From: DATAAP01 sp041690495 | GTDB lineage: Bacteria; Pseudomonadota; Alphaproteobacteria; CACIAM-22H2 | Reading direction: 5' to 3' | Length of the DNA: 64,000 nt | Assembly: GCA_041690495.1 (NCBI GenBank) | Contig: JAWLHE010000009.1 | Location: 173,146 to 237,145 of the forward strand | Shown: in pieces, positions 18,164-27,062 of the stretch | How the letters are laid out: the number at the start of each line of letters is the position of its first letter | How positions within the stretch are numbered: the stretch's first letter is position 1 | Translations under genes and position numbers: made by a program | The notes under the pieces: model-generated | Told to the model about the DNA's origin: nothing | Seen by the model: the letters and a program-made list of their open reading frames with translations, nothing else | Databases searched by the model: none

Positions 18164-19438
18164 ATGAACGACATGACAATGACGGCCGAGGCGAAGGCGA
18201 TGGAGCATGCGACTCGAAGCAACGAGCCGAAGAAGCCGGTCTATCTCGACTATCAGGCGACGACGCCAATGGACCCGCGCGTGCTCGATGCGATGATGCC
18301 CTACTTCATCGAGAAGTTCGGCAATCCGCACTCGCGCAACCATCCGCATGGCTGGGAGGCGGAAGAGGCGGTCGAGAAGGCGCGCAAGCAGGTCGCCGAG
18401 CTGATTGGCGCGGACGAGCGCGAGATCGTGTTTACCTCCGGTGCGACCGAATCGAACAATCTTGCAATTGCCGGCGTGGCCCGGTTCTACAAGGACCGCA
18501 AGAACCACATCGTCACGGTCGTAACGGAGCACAAATGCGTGCTCGATACCTGCCGCCATCTCGAGCAGGAGGGCTTCGAAGTCACCTATCTGCCGGTGAA
18601 GCCGGACGGGCTGGTCGATCTGGAGGCCCTGAAGCAGGCGATTACGCCGAAGACGGCGCTCGTCTCCGTCATGGCGGTGAATAATGAGATCGGCGTGATT
18701 CAGCCGCTCGCGGAGATCGGCAGGATCTGCCGCGAGAAGGGCGCATTCTTCCACACCGACGCGGCCCAGGCATTCGGCAAGATCCCGCTCGACGTCAATG
18801 CGATGAACATCGACCTGATGAGCATCTCCGGCCACAAGATCTACGGGCCGAAAGGCATCGGCGCGCTGTTCGTGCGGCGCAAGCCGCGCGTGCGCATGAT
18901 CGCGCTGATCCATGGCGGCGGCCAGGAGCGCGGCTTCCGCTCCGGTACGCTGCCGACCCCGCTCTGCGTGGGTCTGGGCGAGGCGGCGGCGATCGCCAAG
19001 CGCGAGATGGCGCAGGAGACAGAGCGCCTGACCAAGCTGCGCGACCGCTTCTACGACTCGATCAGGAAGCGCCTCCCGGAGGTGTACCTCAACGGTGATC
19101 TCGCGCACCGCATTCCGGGCAACCTCAACATCAGCTTCGCCTATGTCGAGGGCGAGGGCCTGATGATGGGGATCAAGGATCTTTCGGTGTCGTCGGGATC
19201 TGCCTGCACGTCGGCTTCGCTGGAGCCGTCCTACGTGCTGCGTGCGCTCGGCGTCGAGGAGGATCTGGCGCATACCAGCCTGCGGATCGGCTTCGGCCGC
19301 TTCACAACGGAATCCGAGGTCGATTACGCCGCCGACCGTATCGTCGAGGCGGTGCAGAAATTGCGGGCGATGAGCCCGCTCTGGGAGATGGCGCAGGAAG
19401 GCATCGACATAAAGTCGATCAAGTGGGCCGCCCACTGA
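18164..19438 (+). CDS. iscS: Cysteine desulfurase IscS
   Basis: A 424-residue housekeeping desulfurase that passes persulfide sulfur to IscU. PLP lysine is Lys225 in SGHKIYGPKG; the catalytic cysteine is Cys348 in SSGSACTSASLEPSYVL, on the long mobile loop of class I enzymes. The C-terminus MSPLWEMAQEGIDIKSIKW is the conserved IscU-contacting tail of true IscS. A 24-residue N-terminal extension (MNDMTMTAEAKAMEH and on) precedes the conserved KPVYLDYQATTP. The start ATG 18164 has GGGAAGCGAG upstream and lies 16 bases after the preceding stop. Confidence 0.97.
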   Translation: MNDMTMTAEAKAMEHATRSNEPKKPVYLDYQATTPMDPRVLDAMMPYFIEKFGNPHSRNHPHGWEAEEAVEKARKQVAELIGADEREIVFTSGATESNNLAIAGVARFYKDRKNHIVTVVTEHKCVLDTCRHLEQEGFEVTYLPVKPDGLVDLEALKQAITPKTALVSVMAVNNEIGVIQPLAEIGRICREKGAFFHTDAAQAFGKIPLDVNAMNIDLMSISGHKIYGPKGIGALFVRRKPRVRMIALIHGGGQERGFRSGTLPTPLCVGLGEAAAIAKREMAQETERLTKLRDRFYDSIRKRLPEVYLNGDLAHRIPGNLNISFAYVEGEGLMMGIKDLSVSSGSACTSASLEPSYVLRALGVEEDLAHTSLRIGFGRFTTESEVDYAADRIVEAVQKLRAMSPLWEMAQEGIDIKSIKWAAH

Positions 19439-19495
19439 GTGCTTCAAGTCGGCCCTGCCAGTGATTATATGACTAACAAGGACTAGGAGAGCCCC

Positions 19496-19885
19496 ATGGC
19501 GTACAGCGACAAGGTCATCGACCACTACGAGCGCCCGCGCAATGTCGGCGCGTTCGACAAGAACGATCAGGGCGTCGGCACCGGCCTGGTCGGCGCCCCC
19601 GCCTGCGGCGACGTGATGAAGCTGCAGATCAAGGTCAGCCCCGAGGGCATCATCGAGGACGCGAAGTTCAAGACGTTCGGCTGCGGTTCGGCGATCGCGT
19701 CGAGCTCGCTCGTCACCGAGTGGGTGAAGGGAAAGAGCCTCGACGAGGCGGCCTCGATCAAGAACACGGAGATCGCGCAGCACCTTGCGCTGCCGCCGGT
19801 CAAGATCCACTGCTCGGTGCTGGCGGAGGATGCAATCAAGGCGGCCGTGGCCGACTATCGCAAGAAGCGCGAAGGCCAGGTCTAG
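19496..19885 (+). CDS. iscU: Iron-sulfur cluster assembly scaffold IscU
   Basis: A 129-residue scaffold on which [2Fe-2S] and [4Fe-4S] clusters are built from IscS sulfur. The three ligand cysteines are Cys37, Cys63 and Cys106, with Asp39 and His105 adjacent as in E. coli. The HscA recognition motif LPPVK is at 99-103. Length and motifs are those of the stand-alone U-type scaffold, not SufU. The start ATG 19496 has AGGAGAG upstream. Neighbours supply the donor (IscS) and the chaperones (HscBA). Confidence 0.98.
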   Translation: MAYSDKVIDHYERPRNVGAFDKNDQGVGTGLVGAPACGDVMKLQIKVSPEGIIEDAKFKTFGCGSAIASSSLVTEWVKGKSLDEAASIKNTEIAQHLALPPVKIHCSVLAEDAIKAAVADYRKKREGQV

Positions 19886-19912
19886 CCGGCAGCCGGGAAC
19901 GGAGAGTACGAC

Positions 19913-20311
19913 GTGACTGAAGCCTCGCAGACGCAAGCGCCGCCGACGGCGGCGCCGGCCCGACGGCCGACTCGGCCGCGGCCGCCGCCGGTCACCGTGA
20001 CACCGGCCGCCATCGCGCGCGTGCGCGAGCTGCTGACCAAGCGTGGAAAGCAGTCTCTCGGCGTGCGTGTCGGCGTGCGCTCGCGCGGTTGTTCGGGCCT
20101 CAGCTACACGCTTGAATACGTCGACACCGCCACTCCGGGCGACGAAGGCGTGAAGGCCGAGGACGTTGTCATTTTCATCGATCCGAAAGCGGCGATGTTC
20201 CTGTTCGGCACCGAGATGGATTACGTGGAGGAGAAGCTCCAGTCGGGTTTCGTCTTCCGCAACCCGAACGAGAAGGGACGTTGCGGCTGCGGCGAGTCCT
20301 TCCACGTGTGA
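19913..20311 (+). CDS. iscA: A-type iron-sulfur carrier IscA
   Basis: A 132-residue A-type carrier that receives clusters or iron and passes them to target proteins. The three invariant cysteines are Cys60 (RGCSGLSY), Cys124 and Cys126 (GRCGCGESF). The first 27 residues are a proline- and alanine-rich extension (TQAPPTAAPARRPTRPRPP) not present in E. coli IscA, presumably disordered. The start is GTG 19913 with GGAGAG upstream. It is the last gene before a strong intra-operon hairpin. Confidence 0.95.
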   Translation: MTEASQTQAPPTAAPARRPTRPRPPPVTVTPAAIARVRELLTKRGKQSLGVRVGVRSRGCSGLSYTLEYVDTATPGDEGVKAEDVVIFIDPKAAMFLFGTEMDYVEEKLQSGFVFRNPNEKGRCGCGESFHV

Positions 20312-20334
20312 GCATGATTTGAGCCGGCGCTGAC

Positions 20335-20365
20335 ACGGCCGGCGCGACGCCGGCCGTTGTGTTTT
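20335..20365 (+). terminator. Strong hairpin between iscA and hscB (attenuator or processing site)
   Basis: A perfect 10-base stem, ACGGCCGGCG (20335-20344) with CGCCGGCCGT (20348-20357), and a 3-base loop is followed by TGTGTTTT. The short, interrupted T-run makes it a partial intrinsic terminator or an mRNA-stabilising 3-prime end for the iscR-iscSUA part. It lies inside the operon, so it probably reduces rather than stops expression of hscB-hscA-fdx-iscX. Confidence 0.6.
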
Positions 20366-20390
20366 CGAGAACGCCGGACGTAGACACGAG

Positions 20391-21056
20391 ATGACCCAGG
20401 CGACACCCCTCTCCGACAATGCAAGCGACGGCACCACGGCCGCGGTCCGCCCCGGCGCCTGCTGGCTGTGCCGCGGTCCGCTCGACGCGCGCGCATTGTT
20501 CTGCGCCACGTGCCACGCCGTGCAGCCTCCGGCGCCGATCGATCACTTTGCGCGGCTCGAGTTGCCGGTTCGCTTCGACGTCGACAGCGCCGAACTCGAC
20601 CGCCGTTACTTCGCCCTGCAGCGCCAGCTTCACCCCGACCGCTTCGCGACGCGTACCGCACGCGAACGGGCGATATCGCAGAGCCAGGCCGTTGCGCTCA
20701 ACGCGGCCTACGAGATACTGAAGGACCCGCTTTCGCGTGCCGAATACATGCTCAGGCTCAACGGCGTCGACGTGAACCCGGACGGCTGCAACACCGTGCG
20801 CGATCCGAGCCTGCTCATGGAACAGATGGAGCGCCGCGAGGCGCTGGCCGAGGCCGAGACGCCGGATGCGGTGCACGCGATCATCGCCGCGGCGCAGAAG
20901 GACCTAGACGAGGGTTTCGCCGCGACTGCGGTGGCGTTCCTGGCGAAGGATCTCGAGCGCGCCGAGTGCGAGATTACGCGGCTCAAGTACCTGACCAAGC
21001 TGCTCGAGGAAGCGCGGATCCGCCGTGCGCGCCTGGGCGGGAGTGCGGCGCGATGA
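20391..21056 (+). CDS. hscB: Co-chaperone HscB with N-terminal tetracysteine domain
   Basis: A 221-residue J-protein that brings IscU to HscA and stimulates its ATPase. The J-domain carries HPD at residues 81-83 (RQLHPDRF); the C-terminal three-helix IscU-binding domain follows from about residue 125. Unlike the 171-residue E. coli protein, it has a 50-residue N-terminal extension with CWLC and CATC pairs (Cys24, 27, 38, 41). This resembles the metal-binding tetracysteine domain of eukaryotic mitochondrial HSC20/HSCB. Its stop overlaps the hscA start (ATGA). Confidence 0.95.
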   Translation: MTQATPLSDNASDGTTAAVRPGACWLCRGPLDARALFCATCHAVQPPAPIDHFARLELPVRFDVDSAELDRRYFALQRQLHPDRFATRTARERAISQSQAVALNAAYEILKDPLSRAEYMLRLNGVDVNPDGCNTVRDPSLLMEQMERREALAEAETPDAVHAIIAAAQKDLDEGFAATAVAFLAKDLERAECEITRLKYLTKLLEEARIRRARLGGSAAR

Positions 21057-22912
21057 AGCTCCTGCAGATCCACGAGCCCGGCGAGACGCCATTGCCGCAC
21101 GAGGACGAGCGCGGCGCCGCCGTCGGTATTGATCTCGGTACGACCAATACCGTGGTCGCGGTGGCGACCAACCAGACGGCCGAGGTCCTGCGCGACGCCG
21201 CGGGCCGCGCCTTGCTGCCGTCGATCGTCGCCTATGGCGACACCGTCCGGGTAGGCGAAATGGCGCGCCACGAGCTGCTCGACCGGCCCGAGACGGTCAT
21301 CAGCTCGATCAAGCGGCTGATGGGCCGCGGCGCCGGCGATCTCAGGATGCTGGCTGGCACGCTGCCATACGAACTCGCCCCGCCGGCCGACGGCGGTATG
21401 GTGCGCCTCAGGATCGGGGGCCGTGTCCTCTCGCCGGTCGAGATTTCGGCCGAGATTCTGCGCGCCGCCAAGGCGCGCGCCGAGGCGGCACTGGGCCGCG
21501 ACGTTGATCGTGCCGTCATTACGGTGCCGGCCTATTTCGACGATGCGGCGCGCACCGCCACGCGTGATGCGGCGCGGCTTGCCGGACTCGAGGTGTTGCG
21601 TCTGGTCAACGAGCCGACCGCCGCGGCGCTCGCCTACGGACTCGACAGGGAGGCCGAAGGGACCTATGCGGTCTACGATCTAGGCGGCGGCACGTTCGAC
21701 TTCTCGCTGCTGCGGCTGGAGAAGGGCGTATTCCAGGTGCTTGCCACCGGCGGCGACGCGTCATTGGGAGGCGATGACTTCGACCATGCCCTCGCGGACC
21801 GCTTCCTCGCCGAGCGCGGCACAGTCATCGACAGCAACCAGGCGAAACTGGCACTTGCGCTGGCGCGGCTCGCCAAGGAATGCCTCACGACGCAGGACCC
21901 GTGGTCGGGCATACTCGATCTCGACGGCAAGCCGTCGAAGCATGCGATCGATCGTGCGACGTTTGAGGCGATGATCGAGCCGCATGTGGATCGCACCGTC
22001 GAGATCTGCCGCGGCGTGCTCGACGATGCCGGCGTCGATCCGTCCGAGCTCAAGGGCCTCGTCCTCGTCGGCGGCTCGACGCGGGTGCCGCTGGTTCGGC
22101 GCAAGATCGCCGGGCTGATCGGCAAGGAGCCGCTCTCCGACATCGATCCCGACGAGGTCGTCGCCGTCGGTGCGGCCCTCCAGGCCGAGGCGTTGACGTC
22201 GGGTTCGGACACGCTGCTGCTCGACGTGACGCCGCTTTCGCTGGGTCTGGAGACCATGGGCGGCCTGGTCGAGAAGATCATCGAGCGCAATACGCCCATC
22301 CCGGTCGGCAAGGCGCAGGAATTCACCACCTACCAGGACGGCCAGACCGCGATGATGATCCACGTGGTCCAGGGAGAGCGCGAGATGGTCGACCAGTGCC
22401 GCTCGCTGGCGCGTTTCGAGCTGCGCGGCATTCCGCCGATGACCGCCGGGGCTGCGCGCATCCGCGTCAGTTTCGCGGTAGATGCCGACGGACTTCTGAC
22501 AGTCAGTGCGCGCGAGAATACCACCGGAATCGAAAGCCGTGTCGAGGTCAAGCCGAGCTACGGCCTGTCGGACGACGAGATGGCGCAGATGCTGCGCGAG
22601 AGCATCGACAACGCGCGCGACGATATGGAGCGGCGGCTGCTGGCGGAGGCGAAGGTCGAGGCGCGACGCGGCATAGCCGCCGTCCGCTCCGCGCTGGCCG
22701 CGGATTCCGACCTGCTCAGCGAAACCGAGCGCGCCGAGGTCGACGCGGCCATTGCCGCCGTCGAGGCCACGCTCTCGGGAAAGGATCGCGATGCGATCAA
22801 CGCGGCGGCTGAGGCGCTGGAGCACGCAACGCGGCCCTTCGCCGAGCGGCGCATGGACCGCGGTATCCGCGCGGCGCTCGCCGGCCAGCGCGTGGACCAG
22901 TTCGACGATTGA
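21053..22912 (+). CDS. hscA: Fe-S protein assembly chaperone HscA (Hsp70 family)
   Basis: A 619-residue specialised Hsp70 that binds the LPPVK motif of IscU and drives cluster release with ATP. The nucleotide-binding domain includes IDLGTTNTVVAV (phosphate 1), YDLGGGTFDFSLL (phosphate 2) and LVLVGGSTRVPLV. The substrate-binding domain starts near VTPLSLGLETMGG. The length matches E. coli HscA (616). The ATG at 21053 overlaps the hscB stop, indicating translational coupling. An N-terminal segment of about 20 residues precedes the first conserved motif. Confidence 0.97.
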   Translation: MKLLQIHEPGETPLPHEDERGAAVGIDLGTTNTVVAVATNQTAEVLRDAAGRALLPSIVAYGDTVRVGEMARHELLDRPETVISSIKRLMGRGAGDLRMLAGTLPYELAPPADGGMVRLRIGGRVLSPVEISAEILRAAKARAEAALGRDVDRAVITVPAYFDDAARTATRDAARLAGLEVLRLVNEPTAAALAYGLDREAEGTYAVYDLGGGTFDFSLLRLEKGVFQVLATGGDASLGGDDFDHALADRFLAERGTVIDSNQAKLALALARLAKECLTTQDPWSGILDLDGKPSKHAIDRATFEAMIEPHVDRTVEICRGVLDDAGVDPSELKGLVLVGGSTRVPLVRRKIAGLIGKEPLSDIDPDEVVAVGAALQAEALTSGSDTLLLDVTPLSLGLETMGGLVEKIIERNTPIPVGKAQEFTTYQDGQTAMMIHVVQGEREMVDQCRSLARFELRGIPPMTAGAARIRVSFAVDADGLLTVSARENTTGIESRVEVKPSYGLSDDEMAQMLRESIDNARDDMERRLLAEAKVEARRGIAAVRSALAADSDLLSETERAEVDAAIAAVEATLSGKDRDAINAAAEALEHATRPFAERRMDRGIRAALAGQRVDQFDD

Positions 22913-22946
22913 GGATCACAGCTTTGTTTGGATGGAGTTCGGCAGC

Positions 22947-23285
22947 ATGCCCAAGATGACGTTCATCGAGCCCGACGGAACGCGCCGCGAGGTCGACGCA
23001 CCGGTCGGCCTGTCGGTGCTCGAGATCGCGCACCGCAACAATATCGACCTCGAGGGCGCCTGCGAGGGCTCGCTGGCCTGCTCGACATGCCATGTGATCG
23101 TCAACAACGAGGATTTCGAGCGACTGAGCGAACCGACCGAGGACGAGGAGGACATGCTCGACCTCGCCTTCGGCCTGACGCACACCTCGCGCCTCGGTTG
23201 CCAGATCATCATGAGCGAGGAGCTCGACGGCCTCACCGTCACCCTGCCGTCGGCCACGCGCAACATGATGGTCGACAAGGGCTGA
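22947..23285 (+). CDS. fdx: ISC-type [2Fe-2S] ferredoxin
   Basis: A 112-residue adrenodoxin-type ferredoxin that supplies electrons for cluster assembly. Cluster ligands are Cys39, Cys45, Cys48 and Cys85 (CEGSLACSTCH and LGCQ), the C-x5-C-x2-C-x36-C pattern of Isc ferredoxins. The start at 22947 (MPKMTF) has GGATGGAG about ten bases upstream; ATG 22932 and ATG 22956 are alternatives. It is 34 bases downstream of hscA and 19 bases upstream of iscX. Confidence 0.95.
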   Translation: MPKMTFIEPDGTRREVDAPVGLSVLEIAHRNNIDLEGACEGSLACSTCHVIVNNEDFERLSEPTEDEEDMLDLAFGLTHTSRLGCQIIMSEELDGLTVTLPSATRNMMVDKG

Positions 23286-23304
23286 CCGGAGAAGAGAGGC
23301 GGGG

Positions 23305-23511
23305 ATGGGCAAGGCACTGCGGTGGACCGATGTACGCGACATTGCAATCGCGCTCGACGAGGCGCATCCGGATGCCGATGTCGTCAATCTGCGCTTCACC
23401 GACCTGTGGCAATGGGTGCAGCAGCTCCCGGACTTCTCCGACGATCCCGCCAAATCGAACGAGAAGATCCTCGAGGCCATCCAGATGGCCTGGCTCGACG
23501 AGCGCGACTGA
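23305..23511 (+). CDS. iscX: Fe-S assembly adaptor IscX
   Basis: A 68-residue acidic winged-helix protein (YfhJ) that binds IscS and iron and modulates cluster assembly. The sequence shows LRWTDVRDIAIALDE, DLWQWVQQLPDF and the invariant C-terminal IQMAWLDERD. The start has GAGAAGAGAGG upstream. It closes the ISC operon, and its stop at 23509-23511 directly abuts the stop of the convergent nitroreductase gene. Confidence 0.96.
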   Translation: MGKALRWTDVRDIAIALDEAHPDADVVNLRFTDLWQWVQQLPDFSDDPAKSNEKILEAIQMAWLDERD

Positions 23512-24348
23512 CTACTCCAGGCGGAATCCCTTTTGGCGGATGAACGCGCCGAACTGCGCGCGTTCCGGATGCGCATACTGCCGGGCCTTGTCTTCGGACC
23601 ACCCATAGGCGGAAACGGTGCCGAAATCCTCGACATAGCGCTGCTGCGAATAGGGCTGGGCGCGCTCGCGCCGGCGATCGTAGCGATCGACCGCCTCGCG
23701 CAGCTCCGTTTCTACATAGCGGTTGCGATGAACGGTCACATCGAGCGGCAGCCGCATGCTCCGTCTGGCCGGTCCGTCGGGCCATCCCACGGCGAGTCCG
23801 GCCACCGGAAAAACGAAGGAGGGCAGGCCGAGCAGCCGGCTCACCTCGCCGCTGTCATTCCGCAGCGCGCTGATCGGGCAGCAGCCCAGGCCAGCGGCTT
23901 CGGCCGCGATGACGAAAGTGGCCATCGCGATCGCGGCGTCGACGGCGGCATTGAAAAAGGCGTCGAGATGATCATTGGCGAAGGGGCGGCCGCGCCATTG
24001 GTGCAGCAGCCGCTGGCGGCGGTTGTTGCCGCAGAAGACCAGCAAATGCGGCGCGCCCGCGATCCAGGGCTGCGCCAGCGGCCCGGAAATCAGGAGGGCA
24101 TCGAGCTTCCGGCGGAGACCGGCGTCCTCGATCACGACGATGTCGCGCTGCTGCAGGTCGCTCTTGGTCGGCGCACACAGCGCGAGCGCCAGCAGGGTGT
24201 CAAGCAGGATGCGATCGATCCCCTCCCGGCGAAAGCGGCGGCACGAGCCGCGCCTCGCGATGTCCTGCCAGGCGGCGGGGGCGGGTTCGGCGGGCTGCTC
24301 GATTGCGGAGCCGAACCGTTCGGCCAGCAGATGGCTGATTTCCTCCAC
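23512..24348 (-). CDS. Nitroreductase-family FMN oxidoreductase
   Basis: A 278-residue flavoprotein of the nitroreductase superfamily. The FMN-binding N-terminus reads RRGSCRRFRREGI with LALCAPTKSDLQQRDIVV; the central AAEAAGLGCCPISALRNDS is the typical dimer and FMN segment. The C-terminal region (YGWSEDKARQYAHPERAQFGAF) matches the NADPH-dependent oxidoreductase subgroup (FRP/NfsA-like). Its natural substrate cannot be told from sequence. It converges on iscX without an intervening terminator. Confidence 0.85.
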   Translation of the reverse strand: MEEISHLLAERFGSAIEQPAEPAPAAWQDIARRGSCRRFRREGIDRILLDTLLALALCAPTKSDLQQRDIVVIEDAGLRRKLDALLISGPLAQPWIAGAPHLLVFCGNNRRQRLLHQWRGRPFANDHLDAFFNAAVDAAIAMATFVIAAEAAGLGCCPISALRNDSGEVSRLLGLPSFVFPVAGLAVGWPDGPARRSMRLPLDVTVHRNRYVETELREAVDRYDRRRERAQPYSQQRYVEDFGTVSAYGWSEDKARQYAHPERAQFGAFIRQKGFRLE

Positions 24349-24464
24349 GCGATGCTCCTTCTTGTCTAGCGTATTTCCATATTTCCATGGATGGGATGGT
24401 CCGGGATGAATTTCTGGATTTTATAACTAGGTAATAGAGATCATAGGTTTCCCGCGGAAGGACG

Positions 24465-25847
24465 ATGACCACTCGTGTATGGCCCCATTCGGAGGTCGAG
24501 CAGACGCTGCGCGCGTCGCTTGGCCGGCTGCTGTTCAGGCCGTGGTTCGACCGCGCGGCCCTGGTCACGCTCGGCAAGTGGGTCTTCCCCGCCTCGCGGC
24601 TGTGGGCCGCGGCGGAGATCGCGGGCGACGACGTCGACCGCTTCGTCGCGCTGACGCCTGCGCTGAAGAATCTGCGCCTGCAGCGCGGTGCGCTGGGTCG
24701 CGCCCTCGAGGGGCTGGCGCGTCTTCGTGAGCGCGCGGACGCCTCGGAGCGCCGCTGGGCGGATACATATTTCGCTGCGCGCGCCTCGCAGGAGGCGCTG
24801 GTCAAGGCGGAAGCCGCGCGGCTGCGCGACGGCAGGCTTTATCTCGGCGCGCGCGTCCGCTTCATGACGCTGGCGCGGCGCGGGCGAGTGCCATCCGTGG
24901 ATTGGGCGATCCCGACCGAGGCGGAGGCCGCCGCGCATCTCGGCGCAGCGCTGAAGTCGCCGCAAGCGATCTTCACCGGTCCCGACCGGCTGCCGACCAT
25001 CGTCGAATCGAAGCGCCTGCGGAAGCGCGCCTTCGATGAGTACGCCCTGCGCTTCGCTCTGCCGGGGAGCGCCAGCGGCAGCCTGCACGCACGCGTGTAC
25101 GAGCCACTTGGCACCCGGCATGCGCCTACCGTCATCCATTGCCACGGCTTCGGAATGGAACCGGAGCACATCAAGCTCGCTTTCGATGAGTTCGTGCCGC
25201 TGGTACGGGCCGGCGTGCGTCTCGTCCGGGTCACGGCGCCTTTTCACGGAAGCCGCCGGCGGCGTGGCACGTGGAGCGGCGAGCCATTCCTGTCCAGCGT
25301 TCCGGTCGAGACGGTCGAGGCGCTTTCGAGCGCGGTGCGCGAACTCTCGGTTCTCGTCGAATGGGCAAAGGCGACGAGCCGGGGCCGAGTTGCGCTCGCC
25401 GGCGTCAGCATGGGCGCCCTGACGGCGCAGCTCGCCGCGGTTCACATGCGCAACTGGCCCGCGGCGCGGCAGGCGGATGCACTTTTCCTCGTCGGAACGA
25501 CCGACCGGCTCGACCGCATCGCCTTCGAGAGCACGCTGACGTGTGCGCTCGGGCTCGACGCGGCCCTGCGCGCCAAGGGATGGGACGCCGACCGCCTGCG
25601 GCACTTCGCCTCTCTCACCAATCCGGAAGGCGAGCCGGCGATCGATCGCCGCTCGATCTTCATCGTCCTCGGTACCGCGGACGACGTGACGCCCTTCGAC
25701 GGCGGAACGGCGCTGGCGTGCCGCTGGCGCATACCCGCGGAAAACCAGTTCAACCGTCCCCACGGCCATTTCAGCCTGTCGCAGGGCCTGATTCCCGACA
25801 ACGCGCCGCTGCTGCGCCTGGCGGAGCATCTCAAGCGCGGGCGTTGA
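24465..25847 (+). CDS. Large alpha/beta hydrolase of unknown substrate
   Basis: A 460-residue protein. The C-terminal 260 residues form an alpha/beta hydrolase core with IHCHGFGMEPEH (oxyanion region), APFHGSRRRR, nucleophile elbow GVSMGAL (G-x-S-x-G), GTADDVTPFDGG (acid) and RPHGHFS (histidine). The first 200 residues are helical and charged, with no recognised domain. This architecture, with a substrate region of PFHG and HGF type, occurs in PHA-related and abhydrolase_18-like proteins, but no specific function is assigned. The start ATG 24465 has GGAAGGAC upstream. It is 30 bases upstream of mnmA. Confidence 0.75.
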   Translation: MTTRVWPHSEVEQTLRASLGRLLFRPWFDRAALVTLGKWVFPASRLWAAAEIAGDDVDRFVALTPALKNLRLQRGALGRALEGLARLRERADASERRWADTYFAARASQEALVKAEAARLRDGRLYLGARVRFMTLARRGRVPSVDWAIPTEAEAAAHLGAALKSPQAIFTGPDRLPTIVESKRLRKRAFDEYALRFALPGSASGSLHARVYEPLGTRHAPTVIHCHGFGMEPEHIKLAFDEFVPLVRAGVRLVRVTAPFHGSRRRRGTWSGEPFLSSVPVETVEALSSAVRELSVLVEWAKATSRGRVALAGVSMGALTAQLAAVHMRNWPAARQADALFLVGTTDRLDRIAFESTLTCALGLDAALRAKGWDADRLRHFASLTNPEGEPAIDRRSIFIVLGTADDVTPFDGGTALACRWRIPAENQFNRPHGHFSLSQGLIPDNAPLLRLAEHLKRGR

Positions 25848-25877
25848 TCGGCCCGCGCGAGGCTCTATATTCCGCGC

Positions 25878-26990
25878 ATGAATTCGCCCGCCATTGCCAA
25901 GCACTCCGCCAAGGGCCGCATCGTCGTCGCGATGTCCGGCGGGGTGGATTCGTCCGTGACCGCGGCGTTGCTGGCGGAGCAGGGCTACGACGTCGTCGGC
26001 ATCACGCTGCAGCTCTACGACCACGGGCAGGCGGTCGGGCGCAAGGGGGCGTGCTGCGCCGGCCAGGACATTCACGATGCGCGCAATGTCGCCGACCGGC
26101 TCGGCATCCCGCATTACGTGCTCGACTATGAGACCCGATTTCGTCGCGAGGTGATCGACGCTTTCGCGGAGTCCTACGCGCGCGGCGAAACGCCGATCCC
26201 GTGCGTCGAATGCAACCGTACGGTCAAGTTCCGCGATCTGGTCGCGACGGCCCGCGAACTCGGCGCCGCCGCGCTCGCGACCGGCCATTACGTGCGTCGC
26301 GCGGTCGGTGCCGGAGGCCCCGAGCTCCACCGCGCGGCCGATCCGGCGCGCGACCAGAGCTATTTCCTGTTTGCGACCACGCGCGAGCAGCTCGACTTCC
26401 TGCGCTTTCCCCTGGGCGAGTTGCCAAAGGACGAGACGCGCGCGTTGGCGCGCCGTTTCGGTCTCCCGGTCGCGGCGAAGCCCGACAGCCAGGACATCTG
26501 CTTCGTGCCAAGCGGCCGCTATGCCGGACTGGTCGAGAAGCTGCGGCCCGGGGCGGCCGAGCCCGGCGACATCGTCCATCTCGACGGCCGCACGATCGGC
26601 CGTCACGACGGCATCATCCATTTCACCATCGGTCAGCGGAAGGGCCTCGGCATCGGCGTCGGCGCGCCGCTCTACGTGGTCCGGCTCGAGCCGGAGACGC
26701 GCCGGGTCATCGTCGGGCCCAAAGATGCGCTTGCGACACAGCGGGTCGCCCTGTCCAACGTGAACTGGATCGGCGGCGCGCGGCCGGCGGAGGATATCGA
26801 GGTCATGGTGAAGCTGCGCTCGGCCAGCGCGCCGCTGCCCGCGACGGTGCGGCTGCGGCCGGATGGCGCCGACGTGCGGCTGCACCGGCCCGAATACGGC
26901 GTGGCGCCCGGACAGGCTTGCGTCTTCTACGCCGGGGAGCGCGTCCTCGGCGGCGGCTGGATCACCCGCCAAGTGCAGGCGGCAGCTTGA
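25878..26990 (+). CDS. mnmA: tRNA-specific 2-thiouridylase
   Basis: A 370-residue enzyme that thiolates uridine 34 of tRNA-Glu, -Gln and -Lys. The PP-loop is MSGGVDSSVT; the catalytic cysteines are in IPCVECNRTVKF (persulfide acceptor) and SQDICFVPSG. The C-terminal beta-barrel has TIGQRKGLGIGV, as in other MnmA proteins. It needs sulfur from a cysteine desulfurase, and the isc operon with two desulfurases ends about 2.4 kb upstream, which makes a functional link plausible. Its start is 30 bases after the hydrolase stop. Confidence 0.96.
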   Translation: MNSPAIAKHSAKGRIVVAMSGGVDSSVTAALLAEQGYDVVGITLQLYDHGQAVGRKGACCAGQDIHDARNVADRLGIPHYVLDYETRFRREVIDAFAESYARGETPIPCVECNRTVKFRDLVATARELGAAALATGHYVRRAVGAGGPELHRAADPARDQSYFLFATTREQLDFLRFPLGELPKDETRALARRFGLPVAAKPDSQDICFVPSGRYAGLVEKLRPGAAEPGDIVHLDGRTIGRHDGIIHFTIGQRKGLGIGVGAPLYVVRLEPETRRVIVGPKDALATQRVALSNVNWIGGARPAEDIEVMVKLRSASAPLPATVRLRPDGADVRLHRPEYGVAPGQACVFYAGERVLGGGWITRQVQAAA

Positions 26991-27002
26991 TAATTTGCTG
27001 CC

Positions 27003-27032
27003 TTGACACCACGTGGGGGCGGGCCCTATAGG
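27003..27032 (+). promoter_or_regulatory. Promoter of tRNA-Met
   Basis: A consensus -35 TTGACA (27003-27008), an 18-base spacer and a -10 TATAGG (27027-27032) lie about 30 bases upstream of the tRNA 5-prime end. The spacer contains a GC-rich stretch typical of stable-RNA promoters. Confidence 0.8.
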
Positions 27033-27062
27033 CAGGGTCCTTCCGAAGCCCGGAATTGGTAT

